Positions 47,560-58,306 of a stretch of 64,000 nucleotides of DNA are shown piece after piece (position 1 is the first letter of the stretch; each line of letters starts with the position of its first letter). Both the position numbers and the translations under genes were made by a program. Source of the stretch: CAVQCJ01 sp963771835. GTDB lineage: Bacteria; Actinomycetota; Actinomycetes; Prado026. Under the pieces are notes generated by a model. It was not told the origin of the DNA, did no database searches, and saw only the letters and a list, made by a program, of their open reading frames with translations. The stretch covers positions 868,001 to 932,000 of the forward strand of contig CAVYVA010000004.1 in assembly GCA_963771835.1 (NCBI GenBank), in the 5' to 3' direction.

Positions 47560-48225
47560 GGCGTGCGGAAGAAGCCCGCGCACGGGGTGGCCGATGTTGA
47601 TGTTGGTGGTGAAGCTCGTCGGCCCGACCGGGTCGACCAGCTCGAACGACAACGTCACGTCGTCCCGCTTCGGGCTGTTCGGGTCGTAGACAGTGATCGT
47701 GATGCGTCCGTCGCGGCCGCCCTCGCTCGCGTACGAGCAGGCGACCACCTGGTGGTTGGCGCCCAGGTCCGCAGGGTTCGCCGACGCGACGGTGACCAGG
47801 CCGAGCGGGACCGGGACGCCGTTGTCGAGCTCGGCCTGGATCTGCGGCCACTCGACGGTGAGGGTCCGCCACGAGAGCCCGCGCTCGGCCACGATGTCGT
47901 GCCCGAGCACCGACACCACGCGGTCCGTGTCGGGCAGGACCATCCACTGGTAGTACTGCACGACGCCGGCCGGGATGTGCCACGAGTCGATCAGCCGCTG
48001 GACGATGAAGGTGTACAGCGGGTCGTGCAGCGCGGGCCGGGTGGTGGGTGCCGCTGCCCCGGCGTGCCAGTAGTCGAGCGCGGCGAACACCATGCCGCCG
48101 CACAGACCGCCGGACGCGTCGCCGATCGCCACCCGGCCGAACGGCGTCTGCTCCTCGATCGCCGGCTGCGGCGGCCACGAGTTCGCGAAGGCGAACCCGT
48201 CCACCGAAGCCTGGAACCCGGCCAC
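47532..48225 (-). CDS. Papain/C39-like protein of unknown function
   Basis: About 230 residues, no signal peptide. Cys42 in GGLCGGMVFAAL, His158 in GANHQVVAC and Asp181 in VYDPNSP are arranged as a cysteine-peptidase triad of the C39/papain clan. Known function: none. One +1 break near 47572 hides the C-terminus; corrected, it ends RTPYERADVPA with a stop at 47532. This overlaps the convergent PrmC-like gene by 28 bp. ATG 48225. Confidence 0.6.
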
Positions 48226-48230
48226 CCCCC

Positions 48231-48281
48231 AAACCTACGGTCCGGTTAGGCAGTCCGGCTGCGCTACTCGACCGTAGGTTT
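48231..48281. repeat. 12-bp inverted repeat between the mobA-like end and the papain-like gene
   Basis: AAACCTACGGTC (48231-48242) and GACCGTAGGTTT (48270-48281) are perfect inverted repeats with a 27-base loop. The right arm covers the last mobA-like codons; the left arm lies just upstream of the papain-like ATG. It could terminate mobA transcription or regulate the next gene. Confidence 0.75.
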
Positions 48282-48861
48282 CGGGAGGTCGGTGCGGGGG
48301 CCGGTGAGGTCGGCGGGGGTGTCGACGTCGCGGGCGGCCCCCCAACGGTCCGGCAGCAGCAGCACCCGCACGCCGTCCAGGACGCGCTGCAGCGGGACCC
48401 CGTCGGTGCCGCCGAGGACGCCCAGCGCGCCGACCGCGGCCTCGAGCGCGGCCCGGTGCCAGGCGGACGCCAGCACCTGCCCCCGTCCGCCGGCGTCCGA
48501 CAGCAGGACCGCGTCGACCGCGGGGCCGGCCTCGTCGAGCGCCGCCACGAGCGCGGGTACGGCGGCGCCGAGCGCGGGCATGTCCCCGCCGGCCAGCAGC
48601 ACGACGGGCGGGCGCACGGCGGTGCCGCTGCTGAGCGCGGCGGCGACGGCGGACAGCGGCCCGCCACCGGGCGGCTCCTCGCGTACCCAGGCGACGTCCG
48701 GCCTGGACGGCGTCGGCCGTACCGGGACCGACGCAGACCACCGGCACACCGGGCGGCAGCCCGGACAACGTCCCGTCCAGCAGCAGCACGAGCTTGTCCG
48801 AGCCGAACCGCCGTGACCGTCCGCCGGCCAGCACCACCACCTGGTACGCCGGCACGGACAT
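48264..48861 (-). CDS. MobA-like nucleotidyltransferase
   Basis: About 198 residues of the NTP-transferase fold: VVVLAGGRSRRFGSDKLVL at the N-terminus, AGGDMPALG as the metal/NTP site and GVPLQRVLDGV near the end. It probably attaches GMP to molybdopterin (MobA) or is a related cytidylyltransferase. It is not beside moeA but belongs to the same cofactor theme. One +1 break near 48706. ATG 48861. Confidence 0.75.
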
Positions 48862-48871
48862 GCGCGCCAGC

Positions 48872-50401
<1,530 letters not shown>

Positions 50402-50465
50402 GCCTTCGGTGTCGGCAGCGCGGACGCCCGCTTTGCTCGCGCGTCCGGGTGATCCGCTCGCTACC

Positions 50466-51668
50466 GTGGCGCAGGTGGCCTCGACGACCGAGCAGAGCCC
50501 GGGCGAACGTCGAGCGCGGTGGGGCTCGCTGACCGAGTTCCTGCACGACGAGGCCGTCGGCGGGGTCGTGCTCGTGGCGGCGACGGTGGTCGCGCTGGTC
50601 TGGGCGAACTCCGGCGCCGCGGACTCGTACATCCGCTTCTGGCACCACCCGCTGACGCTCGGCAGCGGGTCGCACGCCGTCACCGAGGACCTGGTCGGGT
50701 GGGTCAACGACGGGCTGATGGCGGTCTTCTTCTTCGTCGTGGGGCTGGAGATCAAGCGCGAGCTGGTCGTGGGCGAGCTGCGCGAGCTGCGGGCCGCCGT
50801 GCTGCCGATGGCGGCTGCGACCGGCGGCGCGGTCCTGCCGGCGTTGCTGTTCCTCCTGGTGGCGCCGGGCGGAGCGGCCGGCCGCGGGTGGGGCGTGCCG
50901 ATGGCGACCGACATCGCCTTCGCGGTCGGCGTGCTCGCGCTCGTGGGCAGCCGGGCCAGCGGCGGCGCCAAGCTCTTCCTGCTGTCGATCGCCATCGTCG
51001 ACGACCTCATCGCGATCGTCGTCATCGCCGTCTTCTACTCCGGGTCGCTGCACCCGGCCTGGCTGCTGCTGGCGGGAGCCGGGATCGGGGTCGTGCTGGC
51101 GATGCGCCCGTTCGTCAGCCACCCGCTGGCGTACGTCCCGGCCGGGCTGGTGGTGTGGTTCGGCCTGCTGGAGTCCGGCGTGCACGCGACGCTGGCCGGC
51201 GTCGTCCTGGGACTGCTGACGCCGACCGGGCTGGTCCGTGGACGGCCGGTGCTCGCCGACCTCGAGCACCGGCTGCACCCGGTCAGCGCGTACGTCGTGA
51301 TCCCGGTGTTCGCGCTCGCCAACGCCGGGCTCTACCTGCGCGGCGGGATCCTGTCGGATGCGCTCACCCAGCGGCTCACGTGGGCGGTCGTCGTCGGGCT
51401 GGTCGTGGGCAAGACGGTGGGCATCGCCGGGGCCACGTTCGCACTGCTGCGGACCGGCTGGGTGCGGCTGCCGGCGGGGATGGCGACCCGCGAGGTCTGG
51501 CCGCTGGCGGTGCTGGGCGGGATCGGCTTCACCGTCGCGCTGTTCATCGCGGACCTGGCCTACACCGACCCGGCGCTGGTCACGCAGGCCAAGGTCGGCA
51601 TCTTCGTGGCGTCGGCGCTGGCAGCGGCGATCGGAGCCGGGCTCATGTTCGCGCGGCGGGGCGACTAG
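50466..51668 (+). CDS. nhaA: Na+/H+ antiporter NhaA
   Basis: About 400 residues and a dozen membrane helices. It has the family sequence GLMAVFFFVVGLEIKREL, the MATDIAFAVG motif and the functional Asp pair in SIAIVDDLIAI. Exports Na+ in exchange for protons. GTG 50466 or 50475. Divergent from the HD-GYP gene, with a 64-bp spacer. Intact frame. Confidence 0.95.
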   Translation: MAQVASTTEQSPGERRARWGSLTEFLHDEAVGGVVLVAATVVALVWANSGAADSYIRFWHHPLTLGSGSHAVTEDLVGWVNDGLMAVFFFVVGLEIKRELVVGELRELRAAVLPMAAATGGAVLPALLFLLVAPGGAAGRGWGVPMATDIAFAVGVLALVGSRASGGAKLFLLSIAIVDDLIAIVVIAVFYSGSLHPAWLLLAGAGIGVVLAMRPFVSHPLAYVPAGLVVWFGLLESGVHATLAGVVLGLLTPTGLVRGRPVLADLEHRLHPVSAYVVIPVFALANAGLYLRGGILSDALTQRLTWAVVVGLVVGKTVGIAGATFALLRTGWVRLPAGMATREVWPLAVLGGIGFTVALFIADLAYTDPALVTQAKVGIFVASALAAAIGAGLMFARRGD

Positions 51669-51723
51669 CGTGGGCCCGGCGAGGGCATGGGCGAGCGTCC
51701 CGGCCCCAGGAGGCGACGAGCCC

Positions 51724-53190
51724 ATGCCCACGAAGGCCGACGAGACCCGCGTGCTGTCCGGGGTCCGGACCGACCTCTACCTCGGCGGCGAGTGGACCCC
51801 CGCGCGGTCCGGCGGGACCGTCGCGGTCGAGGACCCGTCCACCGGCGAGACCATCGCCGAGGTGGCCGACGGCAGCCCCGCCGAGGGGCTGGAGGCGCTG
51901 CGCATCGCCAGTGACAACCAGGCCGGGTGGGGGGCCACGGCGCCGCGCGAGCGCGGCGAGATCCTGCGCCGGACGTACGAGCTGATGGTGGAGCGTGCCG
52001 ACGACCTCGCGCTGCTGATGACGCTGGAGATGGGCAAGCCGCTGTCGGAGTCCAGGGGCGAGGTGACCTACGCCGCAGAGTTCCTGCGCTGGTTCAGCGA
52101 GGAGGCGGTCCGGGTGGACGGCCGCTTCGGGCTGTCGCCGGGCGGCGACAGCCGGCTGATCGTGCTCAAGCAGCCGGTCGGCCCGTGCCTGTTCATCACG
52201 CCGTGGAACTTCCCGCTGGCGATGGGGACGCGCAAGATCGGACCCGCCGTCGCGGCCGGCTGCACGATGATCGTCAAGCCGGCCAAGCAGACCCCGCTGT
52301 CGATGCTGGCGCTGGCCGCGCTGCTCGAGGAGGCCGGCCTGCCCAAGGGCGTGCTGTCGGTGCTGACCGCGAAGTCGGCCGGGGCCCTCACCGGACCGCT
52401 GCTGCAGGACCCGCGGCTGCGCAAGCTGTCGTTCACCGGCTCGACCGAGGTGGGGCGGCAGCTGGTCAAGGACTCCGCCGACCAGCTCCTGCGTACGTCG
52501 ATGGAGCTCGGCGGCAACGCGCCGTTCCTGGTGTTCGAGGACGCCGACCTGGACAAGGCCGTGGACGGAGCTGTGCTCGCCAAGATGCGCAACATGGGGG
52601 AGGCCTGCACGGCGGCGAACCGGTTCCACGTGCATGCGTCGGTCGCCGAGGAGTTCACCCGCCGGCTGACCGAGCGGCTGTCCGCGCTGAGCGTCGGTCG
52701 CGGCACGGACACCGGCGTGCAGGTCGGTCCGCTGATCGACGACGCCGGCCGGGCCAAGGTCGAGGAGCTCGTGTCGGACGCCGTCGACCGCGGCGCGAAG
52801 GCGGTCTGCGGCGGGACGCGGCCGGACGGGCCGGGCTACTTCTACCCGCCCACGGTCCTCGCCGGGGTCGAGCCGGGCTCGCGGATCCTCAAGGAGGAGG
52901 TGTTCGGGCCGGTCGCCCCGGTGGCGACGTTCGAGACCGACGACGAGGCGATCGCGGCGGCGAACGACACCGAGTTCGGGCTGGTCTCGTACGCCTACAC
53001 GCAGTCCTGGGACCGCGGCATGAAGGTGATCGAGGCGCTGCAGTCCGGGATGCTCGGCCTCAACCGCGGCCTGGTGTCCAACCCGGCGGCACCGTTCGGC
53101 GGCATCAAGGCGTCGGGCTTCGGGCGCGAGGGCGGCCCGGAGGGCATCGCCGAGTACCTCGACGTCAAGTACGTCAGCACCCCGCACTGA
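51724..53190 (+). CDS. gabD: Succinate-semialdehyde dehydrogenase-type aldehyde dehydrogenase
   Basis: 488 residues, ALDH superfamily. Motifs: TPWNFPLAMGTRKIGPAVAAG, FTGSTEVG, the general-base Glu in MELGGNAPF and catalytic Cys in MGEACTAANRF. FGGIKASGFGREGGPEGI and the overall pattern resemble GabD/SSADH. The specific aldehyde is not proven. Intact; ATG 51724. Confidence 0.85.
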   Translation: MPTKADETRVLSGVRTDLYLGGEWTPARSGGTVAVEDPSTGETIAEVADGSPAEGLEALRIASDNQAGWGATAPRERGEILRRTYELMVERADDLALLMTLEMGKPLSESRGEVTYAAEFLRWFSEEAVRVDGRFGLSPGGDSRLIVLKQPVGPCLFITPWNFPLAMGTRKIGPAVAAGCTMIVKPAKQTPLSMLALAALLEEAGLPKGVLSVLTAKSAGALTGPLLQDPRLRKLSFTGSTEVGRQLVKDSADQLLRTSMELGGNAPFLVFEDADLDKAVDGAVLAKMRNMGEACTAANRFHVHASVAEEFTRRLTERLSALSVGRGTDTGVQVGPLIDDAGRAKVEELVSDAVDRGAKAVCGGTRPDGPGYFYPPTVLAGVEPGSRILKEEVFGPVAPVATFETDDEAIAAANDTEFGLVSYAYTQSWDRGMKVIEALQSGMLGLNRGLVSNPAAPFGGIKASGFGREGGPEGIAEYLDVKYVSTPH

Positions 53191-53210
53191 CGACGGCGTA
53201 GGAGGCAGCG

Positions 53211-54374
53211 TTGGACTTCCGTGACACCGCGGACGAGGCGGCGTTCCGGGCGGAGCTGCGCGCCTGGTTCGCCGCCAACCTCCCGCCGGGGTGGGCCGAG
53301 CGCGAGCCGACCGTCGGTCTGGAGGACCTCCACTTCCTGCGGGCGTGGACGCAGAAGGTCTTCGCTGCGGGCTACGCCGGCATCACCTGGCCGAAGGAGT
53401 ACGGCGGTCTCGCGCTGCCGCCGACGTACCTCGGGATCTACCTCGAGGAGGCGGCCCGGCACGACGCCCCCGGACACGTCGGCGTCATCGGGATCGGCAT
53501 GGCCGGGCCGACGATCATGGCCTGGGGCAGCGACGAGCAGAAGGAGCGGTACCTGCGGCCGTTGCTGTCCGGCGAGGAGATCTGGTGCCAGGGGTTCTCC
53601 GAGCCCGGGGCGGGCTCGGACCTTGCTGGCGCGCGGACCCGTGCTGTGCTGGACGGCGACGAGTGGGTCGTCGACGGGCAGAAGGTGTGGTCGTCGTACG
53701 CCCACGTGGCCGACTGGTGCATCCTCGTCGTCCGGACCGACCCTGACGCGGAACGGCACCGCGGGCTGTCGTACCTGCTCGTCGACATGCACGCTCCCGG
53801 CGTCGACGTGCGACCGCTGCGGCAGATCACCGGGGACCCGGAGTTCAACGAGATCTACTTCACCGACGTCCGGGTGCCGCGGACGTCCATGCTCGGCTCT
53901 CCGGGCGAAGGGTGGAGCGTCGCGATGACGACGCTGCTGCACGAGCGGGGCACGCTGGGGTTCGCGCTGACCGCGCGGTTCGAACAGCTGCTGCACCGGC
54001 TCGTGCGCACCGCGCGCGCCGCCCGCCCGGACGGGACGCGCCCGGCCGACGACCCGCTGGTGCGGGACCGGATCGGCGCGCTGGCCGTCGACCTGGAGGC
54101 GTTGCGGTTCACCAACTACCGCGCCCTGACCGCGCTGGTGAAGACCGGGGTACCGGGTCCCGAGGGCTCCATCGCGAAGCTGCACTGGTCCGAGGCGAAC
54201 CAGCGGCTGACGTCGCTGGCCCAGGACCTGGAAGGTTTCCGGGGCCGGCTCGACGACGGGTTCTGGGGGTACCAGCAGCTCCGCTCGCGCGGGAACACCA
54301 TCGAGGCCGGTACGTCCGAGATCCTGCGCAACATCATCGCGGAGCGCGTCGTCGGCCTGCCCCGGTCCCGCTGA
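53211..54374 (+). CDS. Acyl-CoA dehydrogenase, catalytic-type subunit (FadE)
   Basis: 387 residues. GFSEPGAGSDLAGARTRAV and YAHVADWCILVVRT mark the FAD/substrate region; the C-terminus has GNTIEAGTSEILRNIIAERVVGLPR. TTG 53211 is chosen because GGAGG sits at ideal distance. The next gene is a second, divergent acyl-CoA dehydrogenase. This arrangement is typical of heteromeric FadE pairs in actinobacterial sterol or branched-acid catabolism. Confidence 0.88.
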   Translation: MDFRDTADEAAFRAELRAWFAANLPPGWAEREPTVGLEDLHFLRAWTQKVFAAGYAGITWPKEYGGLALPPTYLGIYLEEAARHDAPGHVGVIGIGMAGPTIMAWGSDEQKERYLRPLLSGEEIWCQGFSEPGAGSDLAGARTRAVLDGDEWVVDGQKVWSSYAHVADWCILVVRTDPDAERHRGLSYLLVDMHAPGVDVRPLRQITGDPEFNEIYFTDVRVPRTSMLGSPGEGWSVAMTTLLHERGTLGFALTARFEQLLHRLVRTARAARPDGTRPADDPLVRDRIGALAVDLEALRFTNYRALTALVKTGVPGPEGSIAKLHWSEANQRLTSLAQDLEGFRGRLDDGFWGYQQLRSRGNTIEAGTSEILRNIIAERVVGLPRSR

Positions 54375-54375
54375 C

Positions 54376-54425
54376 AGCACAGACCGACCAGCACGGACCG
54401 ACCAGCACAGACCGACCAGCACAGA
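54376..54425. repeat. 14-bp tandem repeat, 3.6 copies, between the two acyl-CoA dehydrogenases
   Basis: AGCACAGACCGACC at 54376-54389, with one substitution at 54390-54403, again at 54404-54417, then a partial copy to 54425. It fills almost the whole 61-bp spacer, ending just before the AGGAG ribosome-binding site. Confidence 0.95.
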
Positions 54426-54435
54426 AGGAGCGGAC

Positions 54436-55540
54436 GTGGACTTCGCGTTCTCCGACGACCAGCAGCAGCTGCGGGCCGCGGCCAGGCGACTGTTCGCCGA
54501 ACGCGTCACCGACGAGCGGCTGGCGGCCGTCGCCGACGGCCCCGTCGGCCACGACGCCCAGCTGTGGGCCGAGCTGGTCGGGCTCGGCTGGGTCGGGCTG
54601 TCCGCGCCGGACGGCGGCGGAACGTTCCTGGACGAGACGGTGCTGCTCGAGGAGGCCGGCTACGCGCTCGCGCCGGTCCCGCTGCTGTCCACCGCGGTGG
54701 CGTCGCCGGCTGTGGTCGACGTGGCGGCGGACCCCCTGCGGTCCGCCGCGATGGCGTGGGCCGAGCCGTCCGGGGCCGAGGCCTTCGGCGACCCGGCAGC
54801 CTTGCGTTGCACGGCCACCCGTACGGCCGACTCCTGGTACGCTGACCGGAGCCAAGGTCGACGTCGCCGACCTGGCCTGCGCCGAGCTCGTCGGCGTCGT
54901 GGCGCGGGACGACACCGGCGGACCGCTGGTCGCGGTCCTCGAGCCCGCCGCGACCGGCGGCGCCGTCACCGCGCTGCCGGCGACCACCGACACGACCCGC
55001 CGGACCGGGCAGCTCAGCCTGCACGGAGCCGCGGTGCCGGTGGCCTCGGTGGTGGCGCCGGCCGCCGGGGTGCTGGTGGCGGTCCGCCGCCGCGCCCTGT
55101 CCGGGCTGGCGTCGGAGTCGGTCGGGATCGCCCAGCGCGCGCTGGACCTCGCGGTGGCGCACGCGTCGACCCGCGAGCAGTTCGGCCGGGTCATCGGGAC
55201 CTACCAGGCGGTCTCGCACCGCATCGCCGACATGTACGTCGCGACCGAGCTGGCCCGCTCGCTCGCGTACCGGGCCGCCTGGTACGTCGCGACCGCGGAG
55301 ACCGAGCCGACCGCGGTCGACCCGGCCGTGGTCGACTCGGCCTGCTCGGCGGCCAAGGCATCCGCCGGGGAGGCCGGCGTGCTCGCCTGCGAGGGGCTGA
55401 TCCAGGTCCTCGGCGGGATGGGGATGACCTGGGAGCACGTCGCGCACCGCTTCTACAAGCGCGCCCTGGCGAACCGCACGTACGCGGGGGCTCCGGCCCG
55501 GCACCGGGCGCTGGTCGCGGCCGCGATGCTGGACGGTTGA
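54436..55540 (+). CDS. Acyl-CoA dehydrogenase-like partner subunit
   Basis: About 367 residues. It has the acyl-CoA dehydrogenase fold (FSDDQQQLRAAARRLF, HASTREQFGRVIGTYQAVSHRIADMY, VLGGMGMTWEHVAHRFYKRA). The middle domain is diverged, and the usual catalytic Glu position is not evident. This suggests the non-catalytic half of a heteromeric enzyme with the preceding FadE. One +1 break near 54840 (TGGTACG for TGGACG). GTG 54436. Confidence 0.83.
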
Positions 55541-55616
55541 CCCGTTCCGGCTTCAGGCACCGGCCGACCCCGTCGATGCCCTGGGTGCGAGGAACCAGGC
55601 TGCCGGCAGGTAGACT

Positions 55617-55720
55617 GGGGGCAGCAACCCGCCGAAGGGTTGCCCGAGGCCCTGTGCGGCAACGCACGGCGCCCGGTCCCGATGCCCCCCTCGTGTGGGT
55701 TCTGGGCAAGCAACAAACCC
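55617..55720 (+). ncRNA. Candidate structured RNA (multi-stem junction) upstream of an 11-codon ORF
   Basis: Outer stem GGGGGCA (55617-55623)/TGCCCCC (55683-55689) encloses two hairpins: GCAACCC-GCCGAA-GGGTTGC (55624-55643), and CTGTGCG-GCAA-CGCACGG (55652-55669) with a GNRA tetraloop. A fourth pairing, GGGTT/AACCC (55697-55701/55716-55720), follows. TAGACT just before the outer stem resembles a -10 box but would start transcription inside it. No known RNA family was recognised. Confidence 0.45.
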
Positions 55721-55779
55721 GAAGTCGGCTCCGCTGCTTCCAAGCGTCGCAGCCGGCCCGGGACGGAAGGAGACTCGTC

Positions 55780-55815
55780 ATGTACGAGAAGGACTACGGT
55801 CCCTGGGACGACTAG
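55780..55815 (+). CDS. 11-residue micro-ORF (MYEKDYGPWDD)
   Basis: A strong ribosome-binding site (GGAAGGAGA) lies 8 bases before ATG 55780; the reading is MYEKDYGPWDD and stops at TAG. The peptide is acidic and aromatic, without signal or membrane segment. It sits between the structured RNA and a strong hairpin, so the three form one short unit. It could be a leader peptide, a microprotein, or a chance reading. Conservation would decide. Confidence 0.45.
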   Translation: MYEKDYGPWDD

Positions 55816-55825
55816 GGACGAGCAC

Positions 55826-55882
55826 GGACCCAGAGGGTCCGACGACAGCGCCCCCGACCGGGTACTCCGGCCGGGGGCGCTG
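55826..55882 (+). terminator. Hairpin pair ending the micro-ORF unit
   Basis: GGACCC-AGA-GGGTCC (55826-55840) is followed by a perfect 11-bp stem CAGCGCCCCCG (55846-55856)/CGGGGGCGCTG (55872-55882) with inner CCGG/CCGG pairing. No T-run follows, as is common for actinobacterial terminators. It separates the unit from tdh. Confidence 0.7.
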
Positions 55883-56024
55883 CCGTCTCGACCCGACTCG
55901 GGAGGTGCGCCGCTGCGTACAGTCGGAGCGTCCGAGCCTGCCCCGGTGGCGGGTTGCCGGGCCGGCGGGAGCCATGGTCGGGTGGCCTCCCCGTCCGCAC
56001 GGCGTCCATCGCGAGGAGTCCGAA

Positions 56025-57056
56025 ATGAAGGCACTGGTCAAGGCCGAGGCTGCGCCAGGGCTGTGGCTGCAGGACGTCCCCGAACCGGCCGCGCGTGCCG
56101 GCGAGGTGCTGATCCGGGTGCTGCGGACCGGCATCTGCGGCACCGACCTGCACATCCGCTCCTGGGACGCGTGGTCGCAGGGAGCGGTCAAGCCGCCGGT
56201 CGTGCTCGGCCACGAGATCGCCGGCCGGGTGGAGGCGCTCGGCCGCGGCGTGGACACCGTCGACGTGGGCGACCTGGTCAGCGTCGAGGGGCACATCGTC
56301 TGCGGCCGGTGCCGCTCCTGCCTGGGCGGTGCCCGTCAGCTCTGCCCGAACACCGTCAGCGTCGGCGTCGACCGGGACGGCGGGTTCGCCGAGTACGTCG
56401 TCGTGCCGGCGACCAACGTGTGGCGGCACCCGCGACCGATCGACCCCGACGTCGCGGCCATCTTCGACCCCTTCGGCAACGCCGTGCACTCGGCGCTCAG
56501 CTTCCGGGTGCTCGGCGAGGACGTGCTGATCACCGGCGCCGGCCCGATCGGGATCATGGCGGCCTCGGTGGTCCGGCACGCCGGCGCCCGGCACGTGGTG
56601 ATCACCGACATCTCGGCCGAGCGGCTCGCCCTGGCCGAGTCGATGGGTGCGGTCACCCGCGCGGTCGACGTCAGTACCACGAGCCTGGACGAGGTGATGG
56701 CCGAGCTCGGCATGGTCGAGGGCTTCGACGTCGGGCTGGAGATGTCGGGGGCGCCGGCGGCGTTGCACTCGATGATCGGCTCGATGGCGCACGGCGGCGA
56801 GCTGGCGTTGCTCGGGCTGCCTTCCGGTGAGATCCAGTTCGACTGGGACCGGGTCATCCACTCGATGCTCACGGTCAAGGGCATCTTCGGCCGCGAGATG
56901 TTCGAGACGTGGTACGCGATGTCGGTGCTCGTCGGCGCCGGTCTGGACATCTCTCCGGTGATCACCCACCGTTTCCCGTTCACCGACTTCGAGGAGGCGT
57001 TCGACGTGGCCGCGAGCGGCAAGTGCGGCAAGGTCATCCTCGACTGGGAGGGCTGA
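56025..57056 (+). CDS. tdh: L-threonine 3-dehydrogenase
   Basis: Zinc-dependent MDR enzyme oxidising threonine to 2-amino-3-ketobutyrate. Catalytic zinc site GICGTDLHIRSWDAW and GHEIAGRVE; structural zinc Cys cluster HIVCGRCRSCLGGARQLC; NAD-binding ITGAGPIGIMAA. 343 residues, intact, GAGGAG upstream of ATG 56025. kbl follows directly and supplies the next step. Confidence 0.93.
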   Translation: MKALVKAEAAPGLWLQDVPEPAARAGEVLIRVLRTGICGTDLHIRSWDAWSQGAVKPPVVLGHEIAGRVEALGRGVDTVDVGDLVSVEGHIVCGRCRSCLGGARQLCPNTVSVGVDRDGGFAEYVVVPATNVWRHPRPIDPDVAAIFDPFGNAVHSALSFRVLGEDVLITGAGPIGIMAASVVRHAGARHVVITDISAERLALAESMGAVTRAVDVSTTSLDEVMAELGMVEGFDVGLEMSGAPAALHSMIGSMAHGGELALLGLPSGEIQFDWDRVIHSMLTVKGIFGREMFETWYAMSVLVGAGLDISPVITHRFPFTDFEEAFDVAASGKCGKVILDWEG

Positions 57057-57059
57057 GCG

Positions 57060-58289
57060 GTGGGCGCCGCGTTGGACGGCCTGCGCACCGAGCTCGCGGC
57101 GCGGCTGGAGCAGATGCGCGAGACGGGCGTGTTCAAGCCCGAGCGGGTGATGGCGTCGCCGCAGGGCACCCATGTGGTCGACACCGCCGGCCGCGACGTG
57201 CTCAACCTCTGCGCCAACAACTACCTCGGGCTGGCGGACGACCCGCGCGTCGTCGCGGCGGCCGAGCAGGCGGTCCGGCAGTGGGGGTACGGCATGGCGT
57301 CCGTGCGCTTCATCTGCGGGACGCAGACCATCCATCGGACGCTGGAGCAGCGGCTCGCCGAGTTCCTCGGCACCGAGGACGCAGTGCTGTTCGGCTCCTG
57401 CTTCGACGCGAACGGCGGGGTGTTCGAGGCCCTGCTCGACGAGCAGGACGCGGTCATCTCCGACGCGCTGAACCACGCCTCGATCATCGACGGCGTACGG
57501 CTGTGCAAGGCCCGGCGGCTGCGGTACGCCAACCGCGACATGGCCGAGCTGGAGCAGCGGCTGGTCGAGGCCGCCGACGCGCGCTACCGGCTCGTGGTCA
57601 CCGACGGCGTGTTCTCGATGGACGGCTACCTCGCGCCGCTCGACGAGATCTGCGCGCTCGCCGACCGGCACGACGCGCTGGTCATGGTCGACGACTCGCA
57701 CGCTGTCGGGTTCGTCGGACCCGGCGGGCGCGGCACGCCGGAGCTGTTCGGCGTCGCCGACCGCGTCGACATCGTCACCGGCACGCTGGGCAAGGCGCTC
57801 GGCGGAGCGTCCGGCGGGTACGTCGCGGCGCGCCAGGAGATCGTCGACGTGCTCAAGCAGCGGGCCCGCCCGTACCTGTTCTCGAACTCGGTCGCTCCGC
57901 CGATCGTGGCGGCGTCGCTGACCGTGCTGGACCTGCTGCAGGGCTCGGCGGACCTGCGCGAGCGGGTGCACGCGGCGGCGGCCCGCTTCCGCGCGGGCAT
58001 GGCCACGGCCGGCTTCGACCTGTTGCCGGGCGAGCACCCGATCGTCCCGGTGATGTTCGGCGACGCGGTCGTGGCCGGCCGGATGGCGGAGGAGCTGTTC
58101 GCCCGCGGCGTGTACGCCGTCGCGTTCTCCTTCCCGGTCGTCCCGCAGGGTCGGGCCCGGATCCGCGTCCAGCTCTCGGCGGCGCACACGGACGAGGACG
58201 TGGACCACGCCGTGGACGCGTTCGTGGCGGCCCGGGCCGCGGCCGGTCCTCCAGGAGACGTGGCGGACCCCGTGCGCGCGCAAGGCTGA
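57060..58289 (+). CDS. kbl: Glycine C-acetyltransferase (2-amino-3-ketobutyrate CoA ligase)
   Basis: PLP enzyme cleaving 2-amino-3-ketobutyrate with CoA to glycine and acetyl-CoA. Motifs: CANNYLGLADDPRV, the DDSHAVGFVG site and PLP-Lys in TGTLGKALGGASGGY. 409 residues, intact. GTG 57060, 3 bp after tdh. The pair is the standard threonine catabolic route. Confidence 0.94.
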   Translation: MGAALDGLRTELAARLEQMRETGVFKPERVMASPQGTHVVDTAGRDVLNLCANNYLGLADDPRVVAAAEQAVRQWGYGMASVRFICGTQTIHRTLEQRLAEFLGTEDAVLFGSCFDANGGVFEALLDEQDAVISDALNHASIIDGVRLCKARRLRYANRDMAELEQRLVEAADARYRLVVTDGVFSMDGYLAPLDEICALADRHDALVMVDDSHAVGFVGPGGRGTPELFGVADRVDIVTGTLGKALGGASGGYVAARQEIVDVLKQRARPYLFSNSVAPPIVAASLTVLDLLQGSADLRERVHAAAARFRAGMATAGFDLLPGEHPIVPVMFGDAVVAGRMAEELFARGVYAVAFSFPVVPQGRARIRVQLSAAHTDEDVDHAVDAFVAARAAAGPPGDVADPVRAQG

Positions 58290-58306
58290 CGAGGGAGACT
58301 GCCCGG

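Noticed and set aside
55611..55616. TAGACT as promoter of the structured RNA
   Set aside because: A start 6-7 bases later would remove the 5' arm of the outer stem, and no -35 is seen at the right distance; the outer stem and this promoter cannot both be right.
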